The notes under the pieces are model-generated. The model worked only from the letters and a program-made list of their open reading frames with translations, did no database searches and was not told the origin of the DNA. A stretch of 6,028 bases of DNA. It comes from Tissierellaceae bacterium (GTDB taxonomy: Bacteria; Bacillota; Clostridia; Tissierellales; Tissierellaceae). Positions within the stretch are counted from its first letter, which is position 1. Each line of letters opens with the position of its first letter. The stretch covers positions 1 through 6,028 of the forward strand of contig JARICQ010000004.1 in assembly GCA_029264075.1 (NCBI GenBank). The letters are read 5' to 3'. The translations under genes and the position numbers were made by a program. Positions 1-6,028 of the stretch are shown here, piece after piece.

Positions 1-660
1 ATACACAAGACCTTCTCAACACCTCACGGTGGTGGAGGACCAGGATCAGGACCAATAGGTGTTAAATCTCACCTTGAGGAATTCCTACCAGTTCCAGTAG
101 TTAGAAAAGATGGAGAAAGATATTATTTAGACTATAATGTTGAAAACACTGTAGGAAAGGTAAAAGACTACTATGGACACTTTGGTATCCTTGTAAGAGC
201 TTACACTTATATCTTGACTATGGGTAGTGATGGACTCAAAAGAGCTAGTACTATGTCAGTATTAAATGCTAACTATATGGCTCAAAGATTAAAAGAGTAC
301 TACAACTTACCAATAGATACACTTTACAAGCATGAGTTTGTATTGGGTGGATTAAAGGATAAGAGCTTAGATGTAACCACTCTAGATATAGCTAAGAGAT
401 TACTTGACCTAGGATATCATCCACCAACAGTTTACTTCCCTATTATCATAAATGAAGCAATGATGATAGAGCCTACAGAGACTGAGAGCAAGGAAACTCT
501 AGATGAATTTATAGATGCTTTGATTCAAATATCTAAAGAAGCTAAAGAGGATCCACAATTGCTTAAGGAAGCTCCACACAACACTGTAGTAAGTAGACCA
601 GATGAAACCAGAGCAGCAAGACATCCTATATTAAAATATGGAGATATAGCAGAAGAATAA
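1..660 (+). CDS. gcvPB: Glycine dehydrogenase (decarboxylating) subunit 2, C-terminal part (5' end outside window)
   Basis: This is the PLP-dependent half of the glycine cleavage P-protein. With GcvPA it decarboxylates glycine and passes the aminomethyl group to the lipoyl arm of GcvH in the cytoplasm. The open frame runs from base 1 with no start, giving 219 visible residues of a subunit usually near 480-490. The second to fifth visible residues are HKTF, followed by STPHGGGGPGSGP. This is the family's PLP-lysine motif, so Lys3 here is the expected Schiff-base lysine and the glycine-rich loop follows it. The rest is the C-terminal aminotransferase-fold domain, including a GYHPPTVYFP stretch typical of the family. 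An internal ATG at 214 is in frame but is not the start, because coding homology continues upstream without a break. gcvT, gcvH and gcvPA would be expected upstream (inference). The gene ends in TAA just before a strong terminator, so it is probably the last gene of its operon. Confidence 0.95.
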   Translation: MHKTFSTPHGGGGPGSGPIGVKSHLEEFLPVPVVRKDGERYYLDYNVENTVGKVKDYYGHFGILVRAYTYILTMGSDGLKRASTMSVLNANYMAQRLKEYYNLPIDTLYKHEFVLGGLKDKSLDVTTLDIAKRLLDLGYHPPTVYFPIIINEAMMIEPTETESKETLDEFIDALIQISKEAKEDPQLLKEAPHNTVVSRPDETRAARHPILKYGDIAEE

Positions 661-674
661 GAAAAGATAAATTA

Positions 675-708
675 AAGGGTACACCAACTGGTGTACCCTT
701 ATTTTTTT
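675..708 (+). terminator. Rho-independent terminator of the gcvPB transcript
   Basis: A perfect 11-bp stem (AAGGGTACACC at 675-685 with GGTGTACCCTT at 690-700) closes an AACT tetraloop. One A and then seven Ts (702-708) follow. It starts 14 bases after the gcvPB stop codon and separates that gene from the PAP2/ABC unit. The stem is nearly palindromic, but the T-run lies only on the plus strand. Confidence 0.93.
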
Positions 709-810
709 CGAGACTATATTTAATCTCGTCAAGATAAAATCAAAAAAACCTATTAAAAATCTATTAATATGTTAATATATATATTAGATTAAATTATATA
801 AAAAATAAAA
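709..810 (+). promoter_or_regulatory. AT-rich intergenic region, presumed promoter region of the PAP2-ABC operon
   Basis: This roughly 100-base gap follows a strong terminator and precedes the first gene of a co-directional unit, so a promoter is expected here by position. I see no clear TTGACA/TATAAT pair. TATAAA at 797-802 and TTAATA at 772-777 are possible elements, but their spacing (19) is poor. The region holds a perfect 14-bp palindrome, TAATATATATATTA (773-786), and a small inverted repeat CGAGA/TCTCG (709-713 and 724-728) directly after the terminator. In such AT-rich DNA either may be chance. Confidence 0.35.
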
Positions 811-821
811 AGGAGCTTTAT

Positions 822-1448
822 ATGAAGAAAAAAAATATAATAATTATTTCCATATTGATATTATTATTTTTAATTATCGGTATAATGGTAAGAAATGAAA
901 GTGGAGGTATCTTATTTGATAAAATTATACTCAATTTAATACATAAAAATGAAAATCCAATTCTATTTCCTATAATGAAGGGCATATCTTTTGTTGGATC
1001 TGCATATTTTCTGATACCCTTCGTCTTAGTCTTGGTGGTATACAATTTCTATAAGAAAAAACCTTATACAATCAAACTACTTCTTATATCTACACTTGGG
1101 TCCTATCTTGCTAATTTTATACTTAAAAATATATTCAATAGAACAAGGCCCTTGGATCATTTTTTAGTAGAGCAGGGGGGACTGAGTTATCCCAGTGGAC
1201 ATTCTATGGTTGCTATGACATTTTATATGACACTGGCCTACTTGTTTACTAAAAACATGAGGGATCAAAAGAAAAGGAACTGGATATATATATTGGCATC
1301 CATCATGGTAGTTTTGATGGGAGTAAGCAGGCTCTATCTAGGTGTCCATTGGCCAACAGATATAATAGGAGGCTACTCAATTGGCTATGTATACTTTCTA
1401 ATAAGTATTCATATAGTCAAAGAAAAAGATAAGGATCAGCCTATATAG
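822..1448 (+). CDS. PAP2-family membrane phosphatase (undecaprenyl-diphosphatase or phosphatidylglycerophosphatase type)
   Basis: This is a 208-residue integral membrane protein with the full three-part PAP2 (acid phosphatase) active site. Motif 1 is Lys102 with Arg109-Pro110 (KxxxxxxRP). Motif 2 is PSGH at 124-127. Motif 3 is Ser169-Arg170 to His176 to Asp180 (SRxxxxxHxxxD). His127 would be the general acid, and His176 the nucleophile activated by Asp180 (family knowledge). Hydrophobic segments lie at about 5-22, 56-75, 84-101, 128-144, 154-168 and 181-198, matching the six-helix BcrC/PgpB topology with catalytic loops on the outer face. Likely substrates are isoprenoid or phospholipid (pyro)phosphates such as undecaprenyl pyrophosphate, but sequence alone cannot separate these. 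The start is set by AGGAG at 811-815, six bases before the ATG. It is the first gene of a unit with two ABC exporter genes; the next starts 20 bases after its stop. Confidence 0.9.
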   Translation: MKKKNIIIISILILLFLIIGIMVRNESGGILFDKIILNLIHKNENPILFPIMKGISFVGSAYFLIPFVLVLVVYNFYKKKPYTIKLLLISTLGSYLANFILKNIFNRTRPLDHFLVEQGGLSYPSGHSMVAMTFYMTLAYLFTKNMRDQKKRNWIYILASIMVVLMGVSRLYLGVHWPTDIIGGYSIGYVYFLISIHIVKEKDKDQPI

Positions 1449-1468
1449 GATTCAATCAGGAGGAAAAT

Positions 1469-3247
1469 ATGAAGAACTTTAAGAGATTATTATATTTTAT
1501 GAATGGCTATAAGTGGATTTATTTACTGGCAATGATATCCATACTTATTTCTCAAATCTTTACCACCATATCTCCACTCATAATTCGAACAAGCATAGAC
1601 AATATTATTGGAGATCAAATAATAGTCAACCCTATCATAAAAACTATAGTAGACATATTGGGAGGAAAGGATTTTTTAAGAGAAAGAATCTGGATAATTG
1701 GAATTTTGATAGTCTTAGTTGCTATATTTAGAGGAATATTTCTATATTTCAAGAATACCTTGGCAAGTAAATCAGCTGAGAATACTACAAAAAAGATAAG
1801 AGATAGTTTGTATGACCATATTCAAAGATTGCCCTACAAATACCATGTAAGTTCAGATACTGGAGAATTGATTCAAAAGTGTACATCTGATGTTGAAACC
1901 ATTAGAAAATTTCTCGCCATCCAACTTGTAGAAGTCGCAGGATCCTTATTTATGTTGTTTTTTATACTCTATATAATGTTTGGAATAAATACAAAGATGG
2001 CCCTTGTATCTACAATAGTACTTCCTATTACATTTTTATTTTCATACGTATTTTTCAAAAAAGTTAAGAGAGACTTTACAGCTTCAGATGAGGCAGAGGC
2101 TAGGATGACTAGCAACTTACAAGAAAATCTAACCGGAGTAAGGGTAGTCAAGGCTTTTTCAAGACAGAATTTTGAAATTGAAAAATTTGATAAAAAAAAC
2201 AAGGACTATCAGAAGCTCACCTTTAAGCTTATAAAAAACCTATCTAGCTACTGGGCCCTGTCAGATTTCCTGAGCATGGGTCAAGTTGGCATTGTCCTCA
2301 TATTTGGAAGTTATCTCTCCTTTAGTGGAGAGCTTTCTCTTGGCAGCTTGATAGCATTTGTAACTTATGTAAATATGCTTATTTGGCCAGTCAGACAGAT
2401 GGGTAGAACCCTTACTGATATGGGAAAGGCAAATGTTTCACTGATTCGAATTGGTGAAATTTTTGCAGAGGAAATTGAAGTCTTGGAAGAAAATGATGAT
2501 AACCTTGATATAAGGGGAGATATAGAATTTAGGAATGTTAGCTTTGAATATGAGGATAAAAGAAAGGTTTTAAGCGACATAAATTTCAAGATAGAAGAGG
2601 GAAAGACCCTGGCCTTAATAGGACCCACTGGCTCAGGAAAGAGCTCTCTTGTCAACCTACTACCCAGGCTATATGAATACACAGAGGGGTCTATCCTCAT
2701 AGATGGTAGAGAGTTGAATACTATAAATAAAAAGCTAATAAGAGAAAAGATAGGCTTGGTACTTCAGGAGCCATTTCTTTATGCAAAGACTATCAAGGAC
2801 AATATAAGGCTGCAAGATCCCTCGCTCAAAGATACAAGGGTATATGATGCGGCAAGAATTGCATCTATTCACAATGATATAAAATCCTTTGAAGAAGGAT
2901 ATGAAACACTAGTTGGAGAAAGAGGTGTATCACTTTCAGGAGGGCAAAAACAGAGGATGGCTATTGCAAGAACTATAATCAACAATTCGCCTATTTTAAT
3001 ATTTGACGATTCCCTATCTGCTGTCGATACCCAAACAGATATATCTATTAGAAAGGCACTTAACAATAGGAAAAACAAGTCTACAGCTATTATTATATCC
3101 CATAGGATCTCAACGGTATCGGAGGCAGATCTGATTCTCGTCTTAGATAAGGGAAAGATTATACAAAGAGGAAGGCACAGAGATTTGATATTAGAAGATG
3201 GATTATACAAGAGGATATACCAGATACAAAATTCATTGGATAATTAA
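1469..3247 (+). CDS. ABC exporter half-transporter, TMD-NBD fusion with degenerate catalytic site (heterodimer subunit 1)
   Basis: This 592-residue protein has an exporter-type six-helix membrane domain (about residues 15-310) fused to a nucleotide-binding domain (about 350-590). Visible NBD motifs are A-loop Tyr361, Walker A GPTGSGKSS at 385-393 (Lys391), Q-loop Gln433, an intact LSGGQ signature at 489-493, Walker B ILIFDD ending at 513-514, D-loop SAVD at 517-520 and switch His545. The residue after the Walker B aspartate is Asp514, where an active exporter has Glu. This marks the subunit that contributes Walker A/B to the degenerate ATP site in heterodimers such as BmrC of BmrCD or TM287 of TM287/288. 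Unlike TM287, the switch histidine is kept. AGGAGG at 1458-1463 sits five bases before the ATG. The partner gene follows after 26 bases. The cargo is unknown; multidrug, peptide or lipid export are all possible. Confidence 0.93.
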   Translation: MKNFKRLLYFMNGYKWIYLLAMISILISQIFTTISPLIIRTSIDNIIGDQIIVNPIIKTIVDILGGKDFLRERIWIIGILIVLVAIFRGIFLYFKNTLASKSAENTTKKIRDSLYDHIQRLPYKYHVSSDTGELIQKCTSDVETIRKFLAIQLVEVAGSLFMLFFILYIMFGINTKMALVSTIVLPITFLFSYVFFKKVKRDFTASDEAEARMTSNLQENLTGVRVVKAFSRQNFEIEKFDKKNKDYQKLTFKLIKNLSSYWALSDFLSMGQVGIVLIFGSYLSFSGELSLGSLIAFVTYVNMLIWPVRQMGRTLTDMGKANVSLIRIGEIFAEEIEVLEENDDNLDIRGDIEFRNVSFEYEDKRKVLSDINFKIEEGKTLALIGPTGSGKSSLVNLLPRLYEYTEGSILIDGRELNTINKKLIREKIGLVLQEPFLYAKTIKDNIRLQDPSLKDTRVYDAARIASIHNDIKSFEEGYETLVGERGVSLSGGQKQRMAIARTIINNSPILIFDDSLSAVDTQTDISIRKALNNRKNKSTAIIISHRISTVSEADLILVLDKGKIIQRGRHRDLILEDGLYKRIYQIQNSLDN

Positions 3248-3273
3248 ATAAGAAGCTAGCTAGGAGAGTTTTT

Positions 3274-5073
3274 ATGGAAGAAGAATTTCAAGGAAAAAAT
3301 AAATTAAATAAAAGTGTATGGCTGGAGCTAGTTAAATATTTAAAGCCTTATAAGTTTCAGTTTTTTATACTCTCGCTAATGATGGTAGGACTTGGAATAA
3401 TAGATACTATTTTTCCTCTTTTAACCAAGTACGCAATAGATAATTTTGTAGAAAAAAACAGCCTTATAGGAATAGATAGCTTTGGCCTAGTATATATGGC
3501 CTTGGTACTTACACTTTCTATAACTGTATTTGCATTTATAACATTAGCTGGGAAGTTAGAGACACAGATGGCCTATGATATTAGAAGCTTGGCTTTTGAA
3601 AAGCTTCAGAGACTCTCCCTATCCTACTATGATGACAAGGCTATAGGCTGGATAATGGCTAGGATGACAAGTGATATAAACAGACTATCAGAAACTATAT
3701 CTTGGAGTCTGGTAGACCTTTCCTGGGGCTTTTCTATGATGATAGCCATCACTATAGCCATGCTGAGCCTTAATGCAAGGTTGGCCCTTATAACCCTATC
3801 TGTAGTTCCCCTACTGGCTATTGTCAGCCTTTATTTTCAAAAAAAGATATTGGGAGCACAAAGAAGGGTAAGGAAAATAAATTCAAAGATTACAGCTTCA
3901 TATAATGAGGATATTCAGGGAGCTAGGACTACAAAGACACTGGTGCGAGAATTGATAAATTTAGAAGATTTTTCCAGCCTAACAGGATCTATGAGGGACA
4001 GCTCTATAAGGGCCACTATTATATCATCTGTTTATCTTCCAATCGTACTCACTCTTGGAAGCATAGGAACAGCCCTTGTAATTTCATATGGTGGTCAGGC
4101 CATCATTTTAGATATAATCTCATACGGAACATTGGCAGTATTTATATCATATGCTGCTCAATTTTTCCAACCAATTAGGCAAATTGCAGTCATATTTTCT
4201 GAGCTGCAATCAGCCCAGGCCTCAGCAGAGAGGATATTTTCACTTTTAAATGAAGAAGTGGATATAGTTGACCGTGGGGGAGTCTTAGATACCTATGGGG
4301 ATATACTAAATCCAAAGTCTGATATGTGGCCAGATATAAAGGGAAGGATAGAGTTTAAAAACGTTGATTTTTCATATAAAGAAGGGGAAAAAATACTAGA
4401 GAATTTCAATTTGCTAGTATATCCTGGTCAAACTATTGCCCTTGTTGGAGAAACTGGATCTGGAAAATCTACTATTGTGAACTTGTTTTGTAGATTTTAC
4501 GAGCCAGTAGCTGGTGAAATATATATAGATAATATAAATTATAGAGACATGCCGCAAAATTGGATACATGAAAATCTAGGCTATGTCTTGCAAGCTCCCC
4601 ATCTATTTAGCGGGACTATAGAGGAAAACATAAGATATGGAAATCTTCAGGCAACAAAAGAAGATATAATAAGAGCGAGCAAACTAGTAGATGCCCACGA
4701 CTTTATAATGGAAACCGAATCTGGATATAGTACAGAGGTAGGGGAAGGCGGTGGAATGCTATCAACTGGACAAAAACAGCTAATTTCCTTTGCAAGAGCA
4801 GTAGTTAGAAATCCAAGGCTATTTGTCCTAGATGAGGCAACATCATCAATTGACACTGAAACAGAAATGAAAATACAAGACGCCATCAACAAGGTATTGG
4901 TAGGGAGGACCTCTTTTGTAATAGCCCACAGACTTTCAACTATCAAGGGGGCAGACAGGATACTTGTAATTAAAGATGGCAAGATAGCTGAATCTGGAAA
5001 TCACAAGGAGCTTATAAGAAAAAAAGGCTACTACTATACCCTCTATACAAATCAGTTTATAAAAGAAACTTAG
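3274..5073 (+). CDS. ABC exporter half-transporter, TMD-NBD fusion with consensus catalytic Glu (heterodimer subunit 2)
   Basis: This 599-residue partner has six predicted membrane helices (about residues 28-50, 70-93, 147-165, 168-188, 253-273 and 280-300) and an NBD from about 357. NBD motifs are A-loop Tyr368, Walker A GETGSGKST at 392-400 (Lys398), Q-loop Gln440, signature LSTGQ at 496-500, Walker B ending Asp520-Glu521, D-loop SSID at 524-527 and switch His552. The catalytic Glu is present, but the signature has Thr in place of the first Gly. This is the mirror image of the preceding subunit, so this protein should pair as the BmrD/TM288-like member. Its linker between TMD and NBD (about 328-357) is longer than in subunit 1 and contains NPKSDMWPDIKG; such an insert also occurs in YfiC/BmrD-like proteins (recalled, not searched). 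AGGAG at 3262-3266 lies seven bases before the ATG. It is the last gene of the unit, facing trpP tail to tail. Confidence 0.93.
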   Translation: MEEEFQGKNKLNKSVWLELVKYLKPYKFQFFILSLMMVGLGIIDTIFPLLTKYAIDNFVEKNSLIGIDSFGLVYMALVLTLSITVFAFITLAGKLETQMAYDIRSLAFEKLQRLSLSYYDDKAIGWIMARMTSDINRLSETISWSLVDLSWGFSMMIAITIAMLSLNARLALITLSVVPLLAIVSLYFQKKILGAQRRVRKINSKITASYNEDIQGARTTKTLVRELINLEDFSSLTGSMRDSSIRATIISSVYLPIVLTLGSIGTALVISYGGQAIILDIISYGTLAVFISYAAQFFQPIRQIAVIFSELQSAQASAERIFSLLNEEVDIVDRGGVLDTYGDILNPKSDMWPDIKGRIEFKNVDFSYKEGEKILENFNLLVYPGQTIALVGETGSGKSTIVNLFCRFYEPVAGEIYIDNINYRDMPQNWIHENLGYVLQAPHLFSGTIEENIRYGNLQATKEDIIRASKLVDAHDFIMETESGYSTEVGEGGGMLSTGQKQLISFARAVVRNPRLFVLDEATSSIDTETEMKIQDAINKVLVGRTSFVIAHRLSTIKGADRILVIKDGKIAESGNHKELIRKKGYYYTLYTNQFIKET

Positions 5074-5083
5074 TCATAGACAT

Positions 5084-5132
5084 AAAAAATGGCTATGGGG
5101 AGAAAACTTTTCTAGTATCCTCCCTATAGCTA
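5084..5132 (-). terminator. Intergenic hairpin between convergent genes; intrinsic terminator for trpP, possibly also used by the ABC operon
   Basis: GCTATGGGGAG (5092-5102) pairs with CTCCCTATAGC (5120-5130), with one G-U wobble in plus-strand RNA. Two more outer pairs extend the stem to 5090-5102/5120-5132, around a 17-base loop. On the minus strand the stem is followed by a U-run, the complement of A6 at 5084-5089, as expected for termination of trpP, whose stop lies at 5160-5162. On the plus strand the hairpin starts 16 bases after the ABC stop codon, but the bases after it (CTATAATAAATC) are not T-rich, so termination there would be weaker. Confidence 0.7.
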
Positions 5133-5159
5133 CTATAATAAATCTAAAAAGTCTTAGCT

Positions 5160-5684
5160 TTAAATGTTTTCTATAAAGCTCGATCTGGTGGCCCTTAGAC
5201 TAGCTTTGACTGCATTGTATATGATTACTGTAACAAATATATTTGTAATAGATGTAGGTATTACTATAGCTACAAATAGTGCAGTAAAAGGTGCTGGAAG
5301 ACCAGCTATAAGAGATGCACTTCCCAAAAAAACCGTCCCGCTTACTATAGTTCCCAAAAATGCAATTACAGCTACTGAAATTTGGTTGAATTTAAATCTA
5401 TCAAATACTCTTATCAATCCATATACAAAGAGACAGCTAAGGAGCTTGTCTATAATATTTGGAATCTGTCCACCTGGAAATGTAGTAGTTAATGCTGTAA
5501 TCAGACCACCGAGCAGGGCAGTTAAGAGTACACTTTTAAAGTCCTTGTTGATAATTATAGCTATAAATATAAATGCTAGCATGATATCAAATTTCATACT
5601 TCCAAGAGTTCCTGGTACAACCTGGTGCATGATAAAACCTATTGCTAAAAGTAATGCTGTTAAAATATTTTTTCTTAAATTCAT
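5160..5684 (-). CDS. trpP: Tryptophan transporter, TrpP family
   Basis: This is a 174-residue, very hydrophobic protein with about five to six membrane helices (roughly residues 6-24, 33-46, 50-66, 78-93, 103-127 and 132-157). It is predicted to import L-tryptophan across the cytoplasmic membrane. The family call rests on recognisable TrpP (B. subtilis YhaG) features: an N-terminal LLLAIGFIMHQVVPG stretch, a following MKFDIMLAFIF segment, and the conserved block TTTFPGGQIPNIIDK at residues 66-80. The length matches the family. The start at 5684 is set by GAGGAGA (5693-5699), with nine bases between the AGGAG core and the ATG. Independent support comes from upstream: a T-box leader with a Trp (UGG) specifier, so expression should rise when tRNA-Trp is uncharged. 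The gene stands alone on its strand within the window and ends before a hairpin terminator. Confidence 0.92.
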   Translation of the reverse strand: MNLRKNILTALLLAIGFIMHQVVPGTLGSMKFDIMLAFIFIAIIINKDFKSVLLTALLGGLITALTTTFPGGQIPNIIDKLLSCLFVYGLIRVFDRFKFNQISVAVIAFLGTIVSGTVFLGSASLIAGLPAPFTALFVAIVIPTSITNIFVTVIIYNAVKASLRATRSSFIENI

Positions 5685-5744
5685 AATCGATCTCTCCTCA
5701 AGTTTTATTTTATCTTGCCAATCACTTTCTTCTACCAGTGAAGT

Positions 5745-5767
5745 TCAAGTCATACCGTCACCCCCTT
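5745..5767 (-). other. Strong Shine-Dalgarno followed by a three-codon ORF (Met-Thr-stop) in the trpP leader
   Basis: Minus-strand AAGGGGGTGA (5767-5758) matches the ideal anti-SD complement AAGGAGGTGA at nine of ten positions. Seven bases after its last G comes ATG (5753-5751), then ACT and TGA (5747-5745). This lies between the T-box terminator and the trpP ribosome binding site, inside the read-through transcript. It may be a minimal leader ORF, the remnant of a lost gene start, or chance. Function is unproven. Confidence 0.3.
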
Positions 5768-5779
5768 AAAATTAAATAC

Positions 5780-5817
5780 AAAAAAACCTCTCATCCTATA
5801 GAAAAGGACGAAAGGTT
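5780..5817 (-). terminator. T-box regulated intrinsic terminator upstream of trpP
   Basis: On the minus strand, AACCTTTCGTCC (5817-5806) pairs over all 12 positions, with two G-U wobbles, with GGATGAGAGGTT (5796-5785) around a 9-base loop. Seven Ts run from 5786 to 5780. The TTTCGTCC element is the classic T-box terminator 5' strand. Its CGTCCT part can instead pair with the AGG and ACG of the T-box sequence to form the antiterminator when uncharged tRNA is bound (family knowledge). Confidence 0.93.
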
Positions 5818-6028
5818 AAATTCCGTGGTACCACCTAATTTTGGATAGATTATCTATCCCTCTTCGGATACATAGCATATATATCCTATTTCTATAACGG
5901 GAAAAGCCGGGAAGGGCTACTAATTTTTCACCCACCATCTTATAGGTCCATTCATTGAAAAGTCTATATCGGACTTTCACCATCCTCCGACTCGCTAAAA
6001 TAGAATAAATCAACTACTACTCCTAATC
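5780..6028 (-). promoter_or_regulatory. T-box riboswitch, tRNA-Trp specific, controlling trpP (5' end outside window)
   Basis: This leader should sense uncharged tRNA-Trp and control transcription read-through into trpP. Stem I (minus strand): GTTGA/TCAAT (6014-6010 with 5958-5954) and TCTAT/ATAGA (6004-6000 with 5967-5963) lead to an apical TCGGA/TCCGA hairpin (5990-5986 with 5973-5969) carrying GGATGGTGAAAG. The specifier loop has AGTAGTA on its 5' side and GAATGGA on its 3' side, with the codon UGG at 5950-5948, so the amino acid is Trp. TAGG/CCTA starts the basal stem, and its remainder is cut off by the window edge. Middle hairpins are AGCC/GGCT (5918-5905), a 9-bp stem at 5886-5866 and a 7-bp stem at 5859-5843. 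The T-box sequence AGGTGGTACCACGG is at 5836-5823. The promoter lies beyond base 6028. An open frame across this region (5816-6013, minus strand) is not a gene. Confidence 0.95.

Noticed and set aside
818..1045. Minus-strand open frame opposite the PAP2 gene
   Set aside because: It is an antisense shadow with low-complexity composition, while the plus-strand gene has a full PAP2 active site.
2365..3210. Minus-strand open frames opposite the ABC NBD coding regions (also 1969-2202 and 4647-4982)
   Set aside because: They are antisense shadows of conserved ABC coding sequence with no RBS or protein family resemblance.
5721..5765. A tRNA-like GTTCAAGTC (T-loop consensus) on the plus strand in the trpP leader
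   Set aside because: The flanking bases cannot form a 5-bp T-stem, and no acceptor, D or anticodon arms are present.
5164..5769. A 201-codon plus-strand open frame opposite trpP
   Set aside because: It is the antisense shadow of trpP. It runs into the trpP leader, has no family match, and the minus strand carries a recognised protein with an RBS and a T-box.
5685..5779. Possible TRAP binding site (GAG/UAG repeats) before trpP, as in B. subtilis
   Set aside because: Only a few irregularly spaced NAG triplets are present, which is normal for a purine-rich RBS region, and control by a T-box already explains the leader.
5843..5859. 17-base palindrome GGATAGATTATCTATCC as a possible protein operator
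   Set aside because: It falls between Stem I and the T-box sequence, where a T-box Stem III hairpin is expected, so an RNA hairpin explains it.
5816..6013. A 65-codon minus-strand open frame
   Set aside because: It lies wholly inside the T-box leader and its codons are the conserved RNA elements, so it is not a protein gene.

Overview
The window looks like chromosomal DNA from a low-GC, Gram-positive anaerobe of the Clostridia or Tissierellia kind. The reasons are the strong AT bias, purine-rich AGGAG/AGGAGG ribosome binding sites, a split glycine dehydrogenase (a separate GcvPB subunit), a T-box riboswitch, and a TrpP-family tryptophan transporter. This placement rests on gene content and style only; I cannot name a genus.

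Layout: (1) Bases 1-660 hold the C-terminal 219 residues of GcvPB, the PLP-binding subunit 2 of the glycine cleavage P-protein. The window cut falls just before the PLP lysine. A textbook intrinsic terminator follows at 675-708. (2) After an AT-rich gap, a tight three-gene plus-strand unit runs from 822 to 5073: a membrane PAP2-family phosphatase, then two full-length ABC exporter half-transporters, with gaps of only 20 and 26 bases. The two ABC subunits are complementary in their ATPase motifs. The first has Asp where the catalytic Glu should be, and the second has a degenerate LSTGQ signature. This is the hallmark of a heterodimeric type IV exporter with one impaired and one competent ATP site (BmrCD, LmrCD and TM287/288 type). 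(3) A hairpin at 5090-5132 separates the convergent units; its T-tract serves the minus strand. (4) On the minus strand, trpP (5160-5684) is preceded by a T-box leader (5780-6028, 5' end outside the window) whose specifier codon reads UGG (Trp), so regulator and transported amino acid agree.

How the parts work together: the minus-strand unit is a self-consistent tryptophan-sensing uptake module. Uncharged tRNA-Trp should stabilise the antiterminator and allow transcription of the Trp importer. The plus-strand unit is probably a membrane or envelope module that pairs a lipid-phosphate phosphatase with a drug or lipid exporter. The cargo is not visible in the sequence.

I do not see a clearly new system. 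The most distinctive points are the PAP2/heterodimeric-exporter operon, the U at the discriminator-pairing position of the Trp T-box, and a very strong Shine-Dalgarno followed by a three-codon ORF (Met-Thr-stop) between the T-box terminator and trpP.
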